Of a stretch of DNA of 64,000 nt, positions 9,548-18,157 are shown one piece after another. Position 1 is the first letter of the stretch; every line of letters starts with the position of its first letter. Source of the DNA: Lewinellaceae bacterium (GTDB taxonomy: Bacteria; Bacteroidota; Bacteroidia; Chitinophagales; Saprospiraceae). The position numbers and the translations under genes are program-made. Location: positions 62,001-126,000 of the forward strand of contig JACJYB010000010.1 of the NCBI GenBank assembly GCA_020636355.1, written 5' to 3'. The notes under the pieces are model-generated. The model saw only the letters and a list, made by a program, of their open reading frames with translations, was not told the DNA's origin and did no database searches.

Positions 9548-10456
9548 ATGACCATAGTTAACAAAAATTTTCGCAACGGGTGCCTGTTGGCCTGGATGGT
9601 CCTCAATGCTTCTTTTTCTGTGTTTGGACAAGCCGACCAACTGTCCTCTTACCGGACCACGGTAACCGCCAGGATCGATTTGGCGGCAGATCAGTTGACT
9701 TCGGTTCAGGCGGAAACGGGTCCCAACCAAAAGGTCAAGGAGGTAAATCTTCAGTTGATCAACGGAGAGCTGGTCCTGCAATACGAACTGGATTTTGCCA
9801 GCAATGAAGACTATTGCGATGTGGCCATCGACGTGTCGCTCGACCGGAAACCATTACCCATCAAAAACTATGACTTACTTGGCAACACCGGAACCCAGCA
9901 GCGGGAAGACCCGGCGCACAAGACGGTTATCCTGACGCACCTGCTCGAAAATTTCCTGGATCTGAAGGGCGATTTAATGCTGACCATCAATGCGAAATTT
10001 TCCGGTACCCGGATCTTACGTTACGGTGTGACCTGTGATGGTCCACGACCTGAATTTACTCCGAAACAAAAGTTGCCCTATTACCTGGTAGCGGGAGCCA
10101 GTGCCGGCATGATCGGCGTAGCCCAGATCTTCAAGGCTTCCAGCAATCAGACCTATTCGAAGTATGAGCATTATCAAAGAGACCATCCGGAGGATGGCAC
10201 CCGGGAGGCTTTTGACCTGTTTTATAAGGACGCCCAGTCTGACCACAAGATCTATTGGATCCTGCAATACGGAGGCGGCGCGATTCTGGCAGCCAATGTG
10301 ACCTGGTTTGTGGTCCGTGCAGTTCGCAACAAACGGGCAGGAAAAGAATACGACGAATACTGTGCACCGGCCAAGGTTGGTTTCCAACCCTATATTGGCC
10401 GACCCGAATCACTGACAGGTACAGAAACGGGATTCAGTCTAACTTATCATTTTTAA
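9548..10456 (+). CDS. exported protein of unknown function with two hydrophobic segments
   Basis: I do not recognise the family. The 302-residue product has a Sec signal (cleavage near VFG-QAD, about residue 28) and then a polar beta-rich domain (30-165) with Cys at 90 and 163. Two hydrophobic stretches follow (about 177-195 and 236-258), separated by a charged, Tyr-rich segment with YSKYEHYQRDHP; helices in this style bracket TPR-like regions of some Bacteroidota membrane proteins. The C-terminus ends in SLTYHF, and a terminal Phe is also common in outer-membrane proteins. The gene is 34 bases after the lipoprotein pair and 9 bases before the WD40 gene, so it is likely part of the same transcript. 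Confidence 0.6.
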   Translation: MTIVNKNFRNGCLLAWMVLNASFSVFGQADQLSSYRTTVTARIDLAADQLTSVQAETGPNQKVKEVNLQLINGELVLQYELDFASNEDYCDVAIDVSLDRKPLPIKNYDLLGNTGTQQREDPAHKTVILTHLLENFLDLKGDLMLTINAKFSGTRILRYGVTCDGPRPEFTPKQKLPYYLVAGASAGMIGVAQIFKASSNQTYSKYEHYQRDHPEDGTREAFDLFYKDAQSDHKIYWILQYGGGAILAANVTWFVVRAVRNKRAGKEYDEYCAPAKVGFQPYIGRPESLTGTETGFSLTYHF

Positions 10457-10465
10457 ACAGGAATT

Positions 10466-12151
10466 ATGAAACCGTTCCGCCAATTCGTAGGCATCCTTTT
10501 TTGGGCTCTTCCGACCTTGGGCATTGCTCAATCCCAGTGTTTTAAAGAATTTTTGGATCTGGGAATCCAGGCCTATAACCGGGAAGATTTTCAGGGCGCC
10601 TTTGCCAATTTCAGGGCCATCTCCGGTTGCGATCAACTGACGGCGAATCAGGTGCGCCAGATGAATGACTGGATTGATAAAGCCAACAAAGGCTATGCGG
10701 ACTTTATGACGAAAGCCCGTAAGGATGCGGAAGATGCCCGGGACCGGGCCCTGAATGCGTTGGATGAAGCCCAGAAGGCCAGGGATGAGGCCCAGCTTCA
10801 GGCCCAGATCTCGGAGGCGAACCGGTTGGCGTTCATTGCCAGTCAGGAAGTTGAAAAAGGAAATGGAAACGACGCGCTGGTGTTGGCTTACCGGGCCATG
10901 GATCTGACCCGGGAGCATCCGACGCCATCCATCCTCCTGGCTTTTGGCAATGCCATCGATGCCTCCTATGGCAAGACCTTAGTCGGACATAACCAGGACG
11001 TTCTGTCTATGAACATCGCACCCGACCATCAAGATATCATTACCAGCTCGGCCGATGGTACGGTTAAGATCTGGAACCCGGAAGGCGCAATGCAGCACAC
11101 GTTGTCCGGTATCAGCTCGTATTGTTCCAAGGTAGTATTAGCTCCCTCCAACAATCGTTTCCTGGCTGTGAATGAAGACAAAAAGGTCTCCATCTATTCC
11201 ATGGATGGTCAGCTGGTGGCCTCCACACCTATGCAAAACGAAGAGATTGCCACTTTGGCGATATCCCATGACGGATCGTCTTTTGCAGCTGGATCGCGGA
11301 ATGGCCAGGCCAGCCTTTTTGATCTGCAGGGTCATTTGATCGCACCCCTGAACGGACACCAGGCTCCGGTAAATGCGATCCAATTTTCACCCGATGACTC
11401 CAAAATACTCACCGTATCAGCAGATAAGACCGCACGCTTGTGGCGTCGATCGGACGGGACTTTGATTTCGGCCCTTCAGGACCCGGCAGGATTCATTTAT
11501 CAGGCCGCTTTTTCACCGGATGGCAGCCGGATTTTACTGGCCTCATCCGACAACTTAGCCTACCTGTATGATGGCAACGGTCAACTGATTAAAAAACTCA
11601 CAGGCCACGATGCACCGGTGGTTTGCGCTGCCCTATCCATCAACCACGTATTACTCACCGCATCGCTCGACGGCAAGGTAATGCTCTGGGACCAGGATGG
11701 GAATCTCAAGGCAACGAAATCGGCTCATGAACAAGTGATTACCCGGGCGGCCTTCTCGCCGGATGGTAATTATTGGTTTACCGGTTCCGGGGACCATACG
11801 GTAAAAATCTGGACCGCGGAAGGGACCTTAAAAGCCATCTTGAATCAGCACCTGGGAACGATCAATGACATTGCTTTTTCGCCTGACAGCCAATTTATTC
11901 TGACGGCATCGGCGGATCATACGGCAAAGCTGTGGGATCTGGCAGGGAATTTACGAATGAATCAGGATGCTTTTCAGGGTGAGGTTCTTGCAGCCGGATT
12001 TTCATCCGATGGTACGTTGCTCTGGTCCTGTTCTGCCGATGGGGGTGCCCGCTTTGTAGGCAATCCAGTGGTTTTGTTTACACAATTGACCGAACACCCG
12101 GTCCTGCCTGATGAACGGCAGATTGAGTTGTATCATTTGAATGGTCAATAA
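10466..12151 (+). CDS. exported WD40 beta-propeller protein resembling a detached STAND C-terminus
   Basis: 561 residues with a Sec signal (1-22, ending GIAQS). A short helical module (25-80) and a coiled coil (about 83-120) follow. Then comes a segment reading NRLAFIASQEVEKGNGNDALVLAYRAM, a type normally found just before the propeller in single-chain nSTAND-WD40 proteins. About nine WD40-like units fill residues 170-545, e.g. VNAIQFSPDD...ADKTARLW and INDIAFSPDS...ADHTAKLWD. WD40 propellers in STAND proteins act as sensors or autoinhibitory lids. Here the propeller is a separate exported polypeptide in the same block as two NTPases with predicted periplasmic tails, so it could be their periplasmic input module; that is inference. 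The start is 9 bases after the previous stop. Confidence 0.8.
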   Translation: MKPFRQFVGILFWALPTLGIAQSQCFKEFLDLGIQAYNREDFQGAFANFRAISGCDQLTANQVRQMNDWIDKANKGYADFMTKARKDAEDARDRALNALDEAQKARDEAQLQAQISEANRLAFIASQEVEKGNGNDALVLAYRAMDLTREHPTPSILLAFGNAIDASYGKTLVGHNQDVLSMNIAPDHQDIITSSADGTVKIWNPEGAMQHTLSGISSYCSKVVLAPSNNRFLAVNEDKKVSIYSMDGQLVASTPMQNEEIATLAISHDGSSFAAGSRNGQASLFDLQGHLIAPLNGHQAPVNAIQFSPDDSKILTVSADKTARLWRRSDGTLISALQDPAGFIYQAAFSPDGSRILLASSDNLAYLYDGNGQLIKKLTGHDAPVVCAALSINHVLLTASLDGKVMLWDQDGNLKATKSAHEQVITRAAFSPDGNYWFTGSGDHTVKIWTAEGTLKAILNQHLGTINDIAFSPDSQFILTASADHTAKLWDLAGNLRMNQDAFQGEVLAAGFSSDGTLLWSCSADGGARFVGNPVVLFTQLTEHPVLPDERQIELYHLNGQ

Positions 12152-12199
12152 GGGTCACCCGAAACGGATTTCGTATCTTCAAGCTTAAACCAATTGAAA

Positions 12200-12967
12200 A
12201 TGAAAAGCAAAGTCTTTCGGTTGCTTATCGCAGGCCTGTTCATCTTTTTTATCCTGCCCCAGGTAAGATCCCAAACCACCCAACGCTTTAGTAAACAAAT
12301 TTTTGTCGATCAGGGGGATACCCTCCCATACCGTCTTTTGTATCCGGATGCGAACCCGCACCGGAAATATCCCCTGGTCATATTTTTACATGGCTCCGGA
12401 GAACGTGGCAATGACAACGAAGCGCAACTCCAGTGGGGTGTGATGCAGTTTGCTACGGATGATAACATGATGCTTCATCCAGCGGTCGTTATCGCGCCAC
12501 AATGTCCTAAAGGGTTGACCTGGTCCAATTTTGACCGCACCACCATGCAGCTTAATCCGGAACCCTCACAACCCATGCGATTGCTTCTGGGTCTGATCCA
12601 GAAGATGATCGAGACCATGCCGGTAGACACCAACCGGATTTACATTACCGGACTTTCCATGGGTGGATTTGGCACTTTTGATGCGCTGGCCCGTCGCGCC
12701 GATCTATTTGCCGCTGCGGTACCGGTATGCGGTGGCGGCGATACATCCAAAGCTGCATCCTTCGCACAGGTTCCGATCTGGATCTTCCATGGGGCGGATG
12801 ATCCGTCTGTAAATGTGGGCTTGTCCCAAGCGATGCTGAAAGCCTTAACCGATGCCGGCGCCAGACCAGGCTATACCCAGTACCCCGAAGTAGGTCACTT
12901 CTCCTGGATTGAAGCCTATCGCGATCCGATGATGCTGGAATGGCTGTTTCGTCAGCAGAAAAATTAA
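12200..12967 (+). CDS. exported alpha/beta-hydrolase esterase
   Basis: 255 residues from ATG 12200; a TTG two codons earlier is less likely. A Sec signal (MKSKVFRLLIAGLFIFFILP) precedes an alpha/beta-hydrolase domain of the prolyl-oligopeptidase/feruloyl-esterase-like group. Visible motifs are the oxyanion segment FLHGSGERGND, the nucleophile elbow GLSMGG, an acid-loop HGADD and the catalytic His in VGHFSW. It probably hydrolyses ester bonds of carbohydrate or lipid substrates in the periplasm; the substrate cannot be read from sequence. It lies about 50 bases after the WD40 gene and 22 bases before a FIST gene, so it may be the first gene of a new unit. Confidence 0.8.
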   Translation: MKSKVFRLLIAGLFIFFILPQVRSQTTQRFSKQIFVDQGDTLPYRLLYPDANPHRKYPLVIFLHGSGERGNDNEAQLQWGVMQFATDDNMMLHPAVVIAPQCPKGLTWSNFDRTTMQLNPEPSQPMRLLLGLIQKMIETMPVDTNRIYITGLSMGGFGTFDALARRADLFAAAVPVCGGGDTSKAASFAQVPIWIFHGADDPSVNVGLSQAMLKALTDAGARPGYTQYPEVGHFSWIEAYRDPMMLEWLFRQQKN

Positions 12968-12989
12968 TCTAATTCGATTCGTAGCGCAT

Positions 12990-14129
12990 ATGAAGGCAAA
13001 ATCCATCCAAGGTCGATCATTTCAGGAGACGAAGAGATTATTCAATGAAAGCATGCTGGATGGATTTCGTCCGACACTGGCTATCGTTTTTACCTCATTA
13101 AAAGATGATTGGGAATTAATTCGGGAATTACTGAATGAAAAAAAAATTGCCCTGTTTGGCACCAGCTCGAACGGCGAATTTATTGGCGAACAGTATGAAA
13201 TCGGTTCTACAACCATGCTCTTGCTGGATATGCCTCCCGCTTATTTTAAGCTGGAAATGGAAGATGTGGAGGATACGAATACGGTAGAGGTGGCTCGCGA
13301 AATTGGTGAATCCGGATTAGCTACATTTACGAATCCCGGATTTATCATCTCCGGATCCTCTACCTCGATCCGGGCAGAAGAGATCATCCATGGCCTGGTT
13401 GATGCCTGTGGGATTGAAGTGAACATCGTAGGAGGAAACTCCTCTTCGGATAGTATGCAGGGAGGATTCCTATTCAATAATACCAGGCGCAGTGACAAAG
13501 GCATATTGGCGTTAATCCTGGATCAGGATAAGATTCGCATGGAAGGAGAGGCTATTTCCGGCTGGAAGCCGATGGGTACTGAAAAAACCATCACTGCATG
13601 CGAAGGCAACTGGATTAAAACGCTTGACCACAAACCAGCTCTAGGTATGTTACTTAAGTACATGGGTGTGGAAATAGACTTCACGGATGAAATTGATCTT
13701 TACAATAAGATCGGTTCCATCTATCCGGTTCAAATCCAGGGCGATGATGGGACCGCACGCATCATACCTCCTTTGTTTTTTAATGAAGAGGAAGGTTCTT
13801 TTATGCTGGCCGCCGGACCAGTCCAAAAAGGAGCAAAAGTCAAATTTTCTTTGCCACCAGACCTTGACGTTGTGGATGCGGTAGTAAATACTGCCCGTCA
13901 ACTTAAAGAGCAGAGTCTGAACGAAGCGGACGCCCTGATCATTTTTTCCTGTATTGGCAGGCTGAATACCCTTGGTCCATTCATCAATGACGAAATCAAA
14001 GGCCTGACCGATGTTTGGGAAATACCGTCGATTGGTTTTTTCACATTTGGGGAATATGGCCGGGCGAAAAATGGATTACCTACGTTTCACGGGACAACCG
14101 TGAGTTGGGTGGCTTTAAAAGAGAACTAA
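12990..14129 (+). CDS. FIST-domain sensory protein, copy 1
   Basis: 379 residues matching the FIST N and FIST C layout. The N half has DGFRPTLAIVFTS, IALFGTSSNGEFI, GGNSSSDSMQGGF and a GILALIL strand; EGEAISGWKPMG marks the core, and ALIIFSCIGRLNTLGP and PSIGFFTFGEYGR mark the C half. FIST domains are cytoplasmic sensory modules found with histidine kinases, cyclic-nucleotide enzymes and chemoreceptors, and are thought to bind small ligands such as amino acids. Here the domain stands alone, so it must pass its signal to a partner. It is followed by a paralogue at 14210; no kinase is adjacent, the nearest being at 23929. Confidence 0.85.
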   Translation: MKAKSIQGRSFQETKRLFNESMLDGFRPTLAIVFTSLKDDWELIRELLNEKKIALFGTSSNGEFIGEQYEIGSTTMLLLDMPPAYFKLEMEDVEDTNTVEVAREIGESGLATFTNPGFIISGSSTSIRAEEIIHGLVDACGIEVNIVGGNSSSDSMQGGFLFNNTRRSDKGILALILDQDKIRMEGEAISGWKPMGTEKTITACEGNWIKTLDHKPALGMLLKYMGVEIDFTDEIDLYNKIGSIYPVQIQGDDGTARIIPPLFFNEEEGSFMLAAGPVQKGAKVKFSLPPDLDVVDAVVNTARQLKEQSLNEADALIIFSCIGRLNTLGPFINDEIKGLTDVWEIPSIGFFTFGEYGRAKNGLPTFHGTTVSWVALKEN

Positions 14130-14157
14130 GCCTTTGAGACAGGAAAATGTCCAACCA

Positions 14158-14188
14158 ATTGATTAATGCAGGGACAACAATAACTTTA
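14158..14188 (+). promoter_or_regulatory. candidate Bacteroidota promoter for FIST copy 2
   Basis: ATTG at 14158-14161 and TAACTTTA at 14181-14188, separated by 19 bases, fit the Bacteroidota primary-sigma pattern TTTG-N19/21-TAnnTTTG with one mismatch in each box. A start of transcription near 14195 would leave a leader of about 15 bases before the ATG at 14210. It suggests that the second FIST gene can be expressed on its own. Confidence 0.4.
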
Positions 14189-14209
14189 CACCGAAACCAG
14201 ATTTAATCC

Positions 14210-15373
14210 ATGACCGCAAAAACCATTCGGGGAAATTCCGAAACAGAAATCAGGGAAGCACTAAGTCAAACCCTGTCGGACGGATTCGCGCCTTCGCTCG
14301 CCATCATATTTATCTCCATTAAACAGGACCGGGATGCAATTATCCAGCTGCTGAAGGAAAAAGGTATGGATGTCGTCGGGGCTACTTCTTCCGGTGAATT
14401 TATTGAAGGTCATCAGAGTGAGGGGGAGGTGGTAATCATGCTTGTGGACATTCCCAGGGAAGATTATACCATTTTATTCCGCGAAACGGCAGGGAAAGAA
14501 CTCACTGAGGTGGTCCAACAAGCAGCAATTGTTGCGTTGTCCAGGTTTAAAGATCCGGCTTATATTGCGGTTACGACCTGCCTGAATGCCAGGGGAGAAC
14601 TGTTTGATGGTGCCCGGTTTGTGCATACGCTGGAAGATTGTCATGAAGGAGAAACGGACATTTTCGGAGGTATGGCCGGAGCGGATGGTGAGCTTATTCC
14701 TTCCTTGGTGTTTACCGGGGAACAATCGACTGATGAAGGTTTTGCATTACTGGTTCTTGATAAAAGCAAAATTGATCTGTATGGAGTGGCCATCTCCGGA
14801 TGGAAACCGTTGGGCAGGATACGAACGGTGACCAAATGCGAAGATGGATGGCTCTATACCATTGATGACCAGCCGGCCCTGGACATGTACTTGCGTTATC
14901 TGGGTGAATCGCTGGATCAGAAGGATGAAGCGACTAATGTATTCGTGGAAAATATCTCTTTATTCCATCCATTTCTGTGTCTTGACGACGTTGATCCGGT
15001 ATTAAGGACACCTATGTTTGTAGATCGGGAAAAAAATGCCATCTCCATGGATTATCCCATCCCCGAGGGTGGAACCTTTCAATTTACCTTGCCACCGGAT
15101 TTTGATATCGTTGAATCGGTTATTAATCAAGCACAAAACATGCAGGAAGCTGTCGGAGTCCAGGCTGATGCCTTACTGGTATTTTCCTGTATGGGAAGAC
15201 TCAGCGCCCTGGGTCCGATGGCCGCGCAGGAAAATGACGGACTTCATGAGATCTGGCAGGCACCAATGGCTGGATTCTTCACCTATGGTGAATATGGAAA
15301 AGACAATTCCGGTAAAAACAAAATGCATTCTACGACCTGCAGTTGGGTGGCCTTAAAGGAAAAAAACCAATAA
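14210..15373 (+). CDS. FIST-domain sensory protein, copy 2
   Basis: 387 residues, paralogous over its whole length to the protein at 12990-14129: DGFAPSLAIIFISIKQDRD, GATSSGEFIEG, GGMAGADGELIPS, GVAISGWKPLG, ALLVFSCMGRLSALGP and MAGFFTYGEYGK align with the first copy. The ligand-facing loops differ (TCLNARGEL against SGSSTSIRAEE), so the two may sense different molecules. No output domain is present. The 80-base spacer before it carries a candidate promoter. The next gene, an SDR, starts 7 bases after its stop and is probably co-transcribed. Confidence 0.85.
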   Translation: MTAKTIRGNSETEIREALSQTLSDGFAPSLAIIFISIKQDRDAIIQLLKEKGMDVVGATSSGEFIEGHQSEGEVVIMLVDIPREDYTILFRETAGKELTEVVQQAAIVALSRFKDPAYIAVTTCLNARGELFDGARFVHTLEDCHEGETDIFGGMAGADGELIPSLVFTGEQSTDEGFALLVLDKSKIDLYGVAISGWKPLGRIRTVTKCEDGWLYTIDDQPALDMYLRYLGESLDQKDEATNVFVENISLFHPFLCLDDVDPVLRTPMFVDREKNAISMDYPIPEGGTFQFTLPPDFDIVESVINQAQNMQEAVGVQADALLVFSCMGRLSALGPMAAQENDGLHEIWQAPMAGFFTYGEYGKDNSGKNKMHSTTCSWVALKEKNQ

Positions 15374-15380
15374 GCATTTA

Positions 15381-16142
15381 TTGAAGCTTAAAAATAAAAC
15401 GTTCATCATTACCGGCGCCACCAGTGGTATGGGAAAAGCGACTGCGCTGCTGTTTGCCCGGGAAGGGGCAAATCTCATCCTTAGTGGCCGGGATATCGAC
15501 AGAGGGGAATCCCTGGTTCATGAAATTCAGGAGATGGCTGAGGAGGTCCATTTTATACCTGGTGATGTCGGGGAAATAGATGTCAACCGGAGGTTGGTCG
15601 CAAATTCAATCAGTTCATATGGGCAGTTGGATGGATTGGTCTGTCATGCCGGTGAACTGGGATTAGGTTCCATCACGGATCTTGACATTGATACCTGGCA
15701 CAGGATCTTCCGGACCAATGTGGATGCCGTATTTTATCTGTTGAAAGCTGCTCTCCCGGAATTATTAAAACGAGAAAGGGCCAGCGTTGTGATCAATGCG
15801 TCAATTGCAGCCTTTAAGTCATTTCCCAATCACCCGGCCTACTGCGCATCGAAAGCCGCCCTGGTTGCTCTGGCACGTCAGGCAGCCGTGGATTATGGCC
15901 CGGGGGTACGGGTAAACAGTATCTGTCCGGGACCAGTGGATACTCCGCTGATCCATGCATCGGCTGTGGCATTTCCAGACCCGGCAAAAGCAGTGACTGC
16001 AGCGGGTGAAAATACCTTGATGCAACGTCTCGGCACACCGGAAGATGTAGCCAAACTGGCACTTTTCCTTACTTCGGACGATGCGTCCTGGATCACCGGA
16101 TCCTGTTATGTGATCGATGGAGGCATCCTGGCCAAAGGGTAG
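15381..16142 (+). CDS. SDR-family oxidoreductase
   Basis: 253 residues of a classical short-chain dehydrogenase/reductase. The Rossmann motif is TGATSGMG near the start, followed by CHAG, the catalytic Ser region INASIA, and YCASK with the Tyr and Lys of the active site. PGPVDTP and the C-terminal ITGSCYVIDGG are typical of the family. Arg in LSGRD after beta-2 suggests NADP(H) preference. No ATG lies before the nucleotide-binding motif; the best start is TTG 15381, 7 bases after the FIST stop. It acts in the cytosol on an unknown alcohol, ketone or sugar substrate. Confidence 0.85.
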   Translation: MKLKNKTFIITGATSGMGKATALLFAREGANLILSGRDIDRGESLVHEIQEMAEEVHFIPGDVGEIDVNRRLVANSISSYGQLDGLVCHAGELGLGSITDLDIDTWHRIFRTNVDAVFYLLKAALPELLKRERASVVINASIAAFKSFPNHPAYCASKAALVALARQAAVDYGPGVRVNSICPGPVDTPLIHASAVAFPDPAKAVTAAGENTLMQRLGTPEDVAKLALFLTSDDASWITGSCYVIDGGILAKG

Positions 16143-16210
16143 GGAGCCCTATGGAATTGGCTTTTTTAGGTGAAATGGTTTAATTTGGTTGTACTCAATC
16201 AGTATTTGCT

Positions 16211-17098
16211 ATGAAGGAAATTAAGAAAGAAGACATCAGCCAGGAGGTTTTTGACCTGTATGATCAATATGCGCATAATCTTATCGGGAGAAGAGAATTT
16301 GTTGATAAACTCTCCGTCTATGCGGTAGGGGGATTGACCTTGCCCATGCTCCTGGATTACATCATGCCTAATTACCTGGAAAAAGTTCAGGTTCCCCCGG
16401 ATGATCCGGGACTTAAGACAGAAACGGTCGTATACAGTTCTCCGAATGGTGCAGGTGAAATGAATGGTCAGCTTTCCCGTCCGGCGGACCATGAGAATCC
16501 GTTGCCTGGCATCATTGTGGTCCATGAAAACCGTGGATTGAATCCGCATATAGCCGATGTGGGTCGCCGTGCTGCAAGTGCCGGATTTATTTCGCTAGCA
16601 CCTGATGCATTGTATCCGTTGGGTGGTTATCCGGGTACAGATGATGAAGGCAGAACCCTTCAGCAAAAACGCGATCGCAATGAGATGCTGGAAGATTTCA
16701 TTGCGGCTTTTAACTATCTCCATGACCATCCGGAATGTGATGGCAATGTTGGAGCGGTTGGCTTTTGTTTCGGAGGATGGATCGTCAACATGATGGCCGT
16801 ACGGATCCCTGAACTAAAAGCGGCTGTACCATTTTATGGCGGACAACCTGCTGCAGAAGATGTCCCAGCCATCCAAGCTCCGTTGCTGTTGCAGTATGCA
16901 GGCCTGGATGAGCGGGTTAATGCCGGGTGGCCAGCCTATGAGGCAGCCCTTAAGGCGAATGGCAAGGAATACCAGGTGTATATTTATCCGGATACCAATC
17001 ACGGCTTTCACAACGACACCACCCCGCGCTACGATGAAGCAGCTGCCAAACTTGCCTGGGAAAGGACCATCGCATTCTTTAAGGAGAAGCTGAAGTAG
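16211..17098 (+). CDS. dienelactone hydrolase-family protein
   Basis: 295 residues. An N-terminal helical extension (about 1-65), including a weakly hydrophobic VYAVGGLTLPMLLDYI segment, precedes an alpha/beta-hydrolase domain of the dienelactone hydrolase family. HENRG carries the Glu that contacts the nucleophile in this family. GFCFGG is the nucleophile elbow with Cys instead of Ser, GLDERVNAG holds the acid Asp, and NHGF carries the catalytic His. Members hydrolyse lactones or small esters. An extended N-terminus of this kind occurs in Tat-like or membrane-associated relatives, but no twin-Arg is visible here. The gene ends just before the 324-bp repeat array. Confidence 0.8.
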   Translation: MKEIKKEDISQEVFDLYDQYAHNLIGRREFVDKLSVYAVGGLTLPMLLDYIMPNYLEKVQVPPDDPGLKTETVVYSSPNGAGEMNGQLSRPADHENPLPGIIVVHENRGLNPHIADVGRRAASAGFISLAPDALYPLGGYPGTDDEGRTLQQKRDRNEMLEDFIAAFNYLHDHPECDGNVGAVGFCFGGWIVNMMAVRIPELKAAVPFYGGQPAAEDVPAIQAPLLLQYAGLDERVNAGWPAYEAALKANGKEYQVYIYPDTNHGFHNDTTPRYDEAAAKLAWERTIAFFKEKLK

Positions 17099-17106
17099 GT
17101 CAGAAT

Positions 17107-17430
17107 AAAATGAACCGTGCCTACAGCACTCGATGGTAATCATGAAGACAACCAGGGATTAAAATCCCTGGCAACCGGATGGGTCGAGCCGCTGGCTCTC
17201 AGGCTTTCTTAATGTTGGCTCAGTCGAACCGCCTGAACAATGTACAGCCGGGCCTGGGCTGACAGTACTTAATGAATTATCTGCGTGGATGCAGGATTGA
17301 TGCCGGGCTCCCAGTGATGTAACGACTAAACATTCAGTTACCCTGGAAGGGTGTAGCAGGTGATCCCTGATGGATGGAGATCCATAGGGTCGAGACATCA
17401 GTGTTAATCTGGTGAGTTTCAATAGAGATC
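17107..17430. repeat. 324-bp tandem intergenic repeat, unit 1
   Basis: First of three head-to-tail units with an exact 324-base period. It holds a perfect inverted repeat, CCAGGGATT-AA-AATCCCTGG, at 17152-17171 and a smaller TGGAT-GGAG-ATCCA hairpin near 17370. It differs from unit 2 at about a dozen positions counted by eye (about 96 percent identity). A minus-strand frame of 87 codons is open through it, but substitutions fall on all codon positions and the frame stops inside the palindrome. Confidence 0.9.
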
Positions 17431-17754
17431 AAAATGTACCGTGCCTACCGCACTCGATGGTAATCATGAAGACAACCAGGGATTAAAATCCCTGGCAACC
17501 GGATGGGTCGAGCCGCTGGCTCTCAGGCTTCCCTAATGTTGGCTCAGTCGACCCGCCTGAACGATGTACAGCCGGGCCTGGGCTGACAGTACTTAATGAA
17601 TTATCTGCGTGGATGCAGGATTGATGCCGGGCTCCCAGTGGTGTAACGAATAAACATTCAGTTACCCTGGACGGGTGAAGCAGGTGATCCCTGATGGATG
17701 GAGATCCATAGGATCGAGACATCAGTGTTAATCTGGTGAATTTCAATAGAGATC
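17431..17754. repeat. 324-bp tandem intergenic repeat, unit 2
   Basis: Second copy, collinear with unit 1 without indels. The 20-base palindrome lies at 17476-17495. The junction CAATAGAGATC-AAAATGTACCGTGCC recurs between units 2 and 3, so the array probably grew by unequal exchange. Confidence 0.9.
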
Positions 17755-18046
17755 AAAATGTACCGTGCCTACCGCACTCGATGGTAAATATGGATGCCTC
17801 CAGGGATTAAAATCCCTGGCAACCAGATGGGTCGAGCCGCTGGCTTTCAGACTTCCCTAATATTGGCTCAGTCGACCCGCCAGAAAAATGTTTAGCCGGG
17901 CCTGGGCTGACAGTACTTAATGAATTATCTGCGTGGATGCAGGATTGATGCCAGGCTCCCAGTGGCGTACCTATGAGACATTCAGGTGCCCCGTTCGGGG
18001 GTAGCAGGTGATCCCTGATGGATGGAGATCCAGGGGATCGTGACAT
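17755..18046. repeat. 324-bp tandem intergenic repeat, unit 3 (diverged, 3'-truncated)
   Basis: Third copy, recognisable to about 18046 without indels relative to unit 1, but with more substitutions and lacking the last 30 bases or so. The palindrome is kept intact at 17800-17819, as are the blocks GGCCTGGGCTGACAGTACTT and AGCAGGTGATCCCTGATGGA. Conservation of these blocks while the flanks drift hints at a structural or binding role. Confidence 0.85.
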
Positions 18047-18157
18047 AATTGCATCGCTGACCGAGGATTTCTCCATTGATGTTGATCACCTTCATGCATG
18101 GGATCACCAGAAACCGTATTTTACCTTTTCTTAGATCAAGTGAAACATAACTTTCCT

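Noticed and set aside
17107..18046. Insertion sequence or integron-like element
   Set aside because: No transposase or integrase frame, no terminal inverted repeats at unit ends, and no target-site duplication seen.
17159..18076. Three minus-strand open frames of 87-89 codons in the 324-bp repeats
   Set aside because: They exist only because the repeats are similar; substitutions fall on all codon positions, the frame ends inside the palindrome, and there is no start context or known domain.
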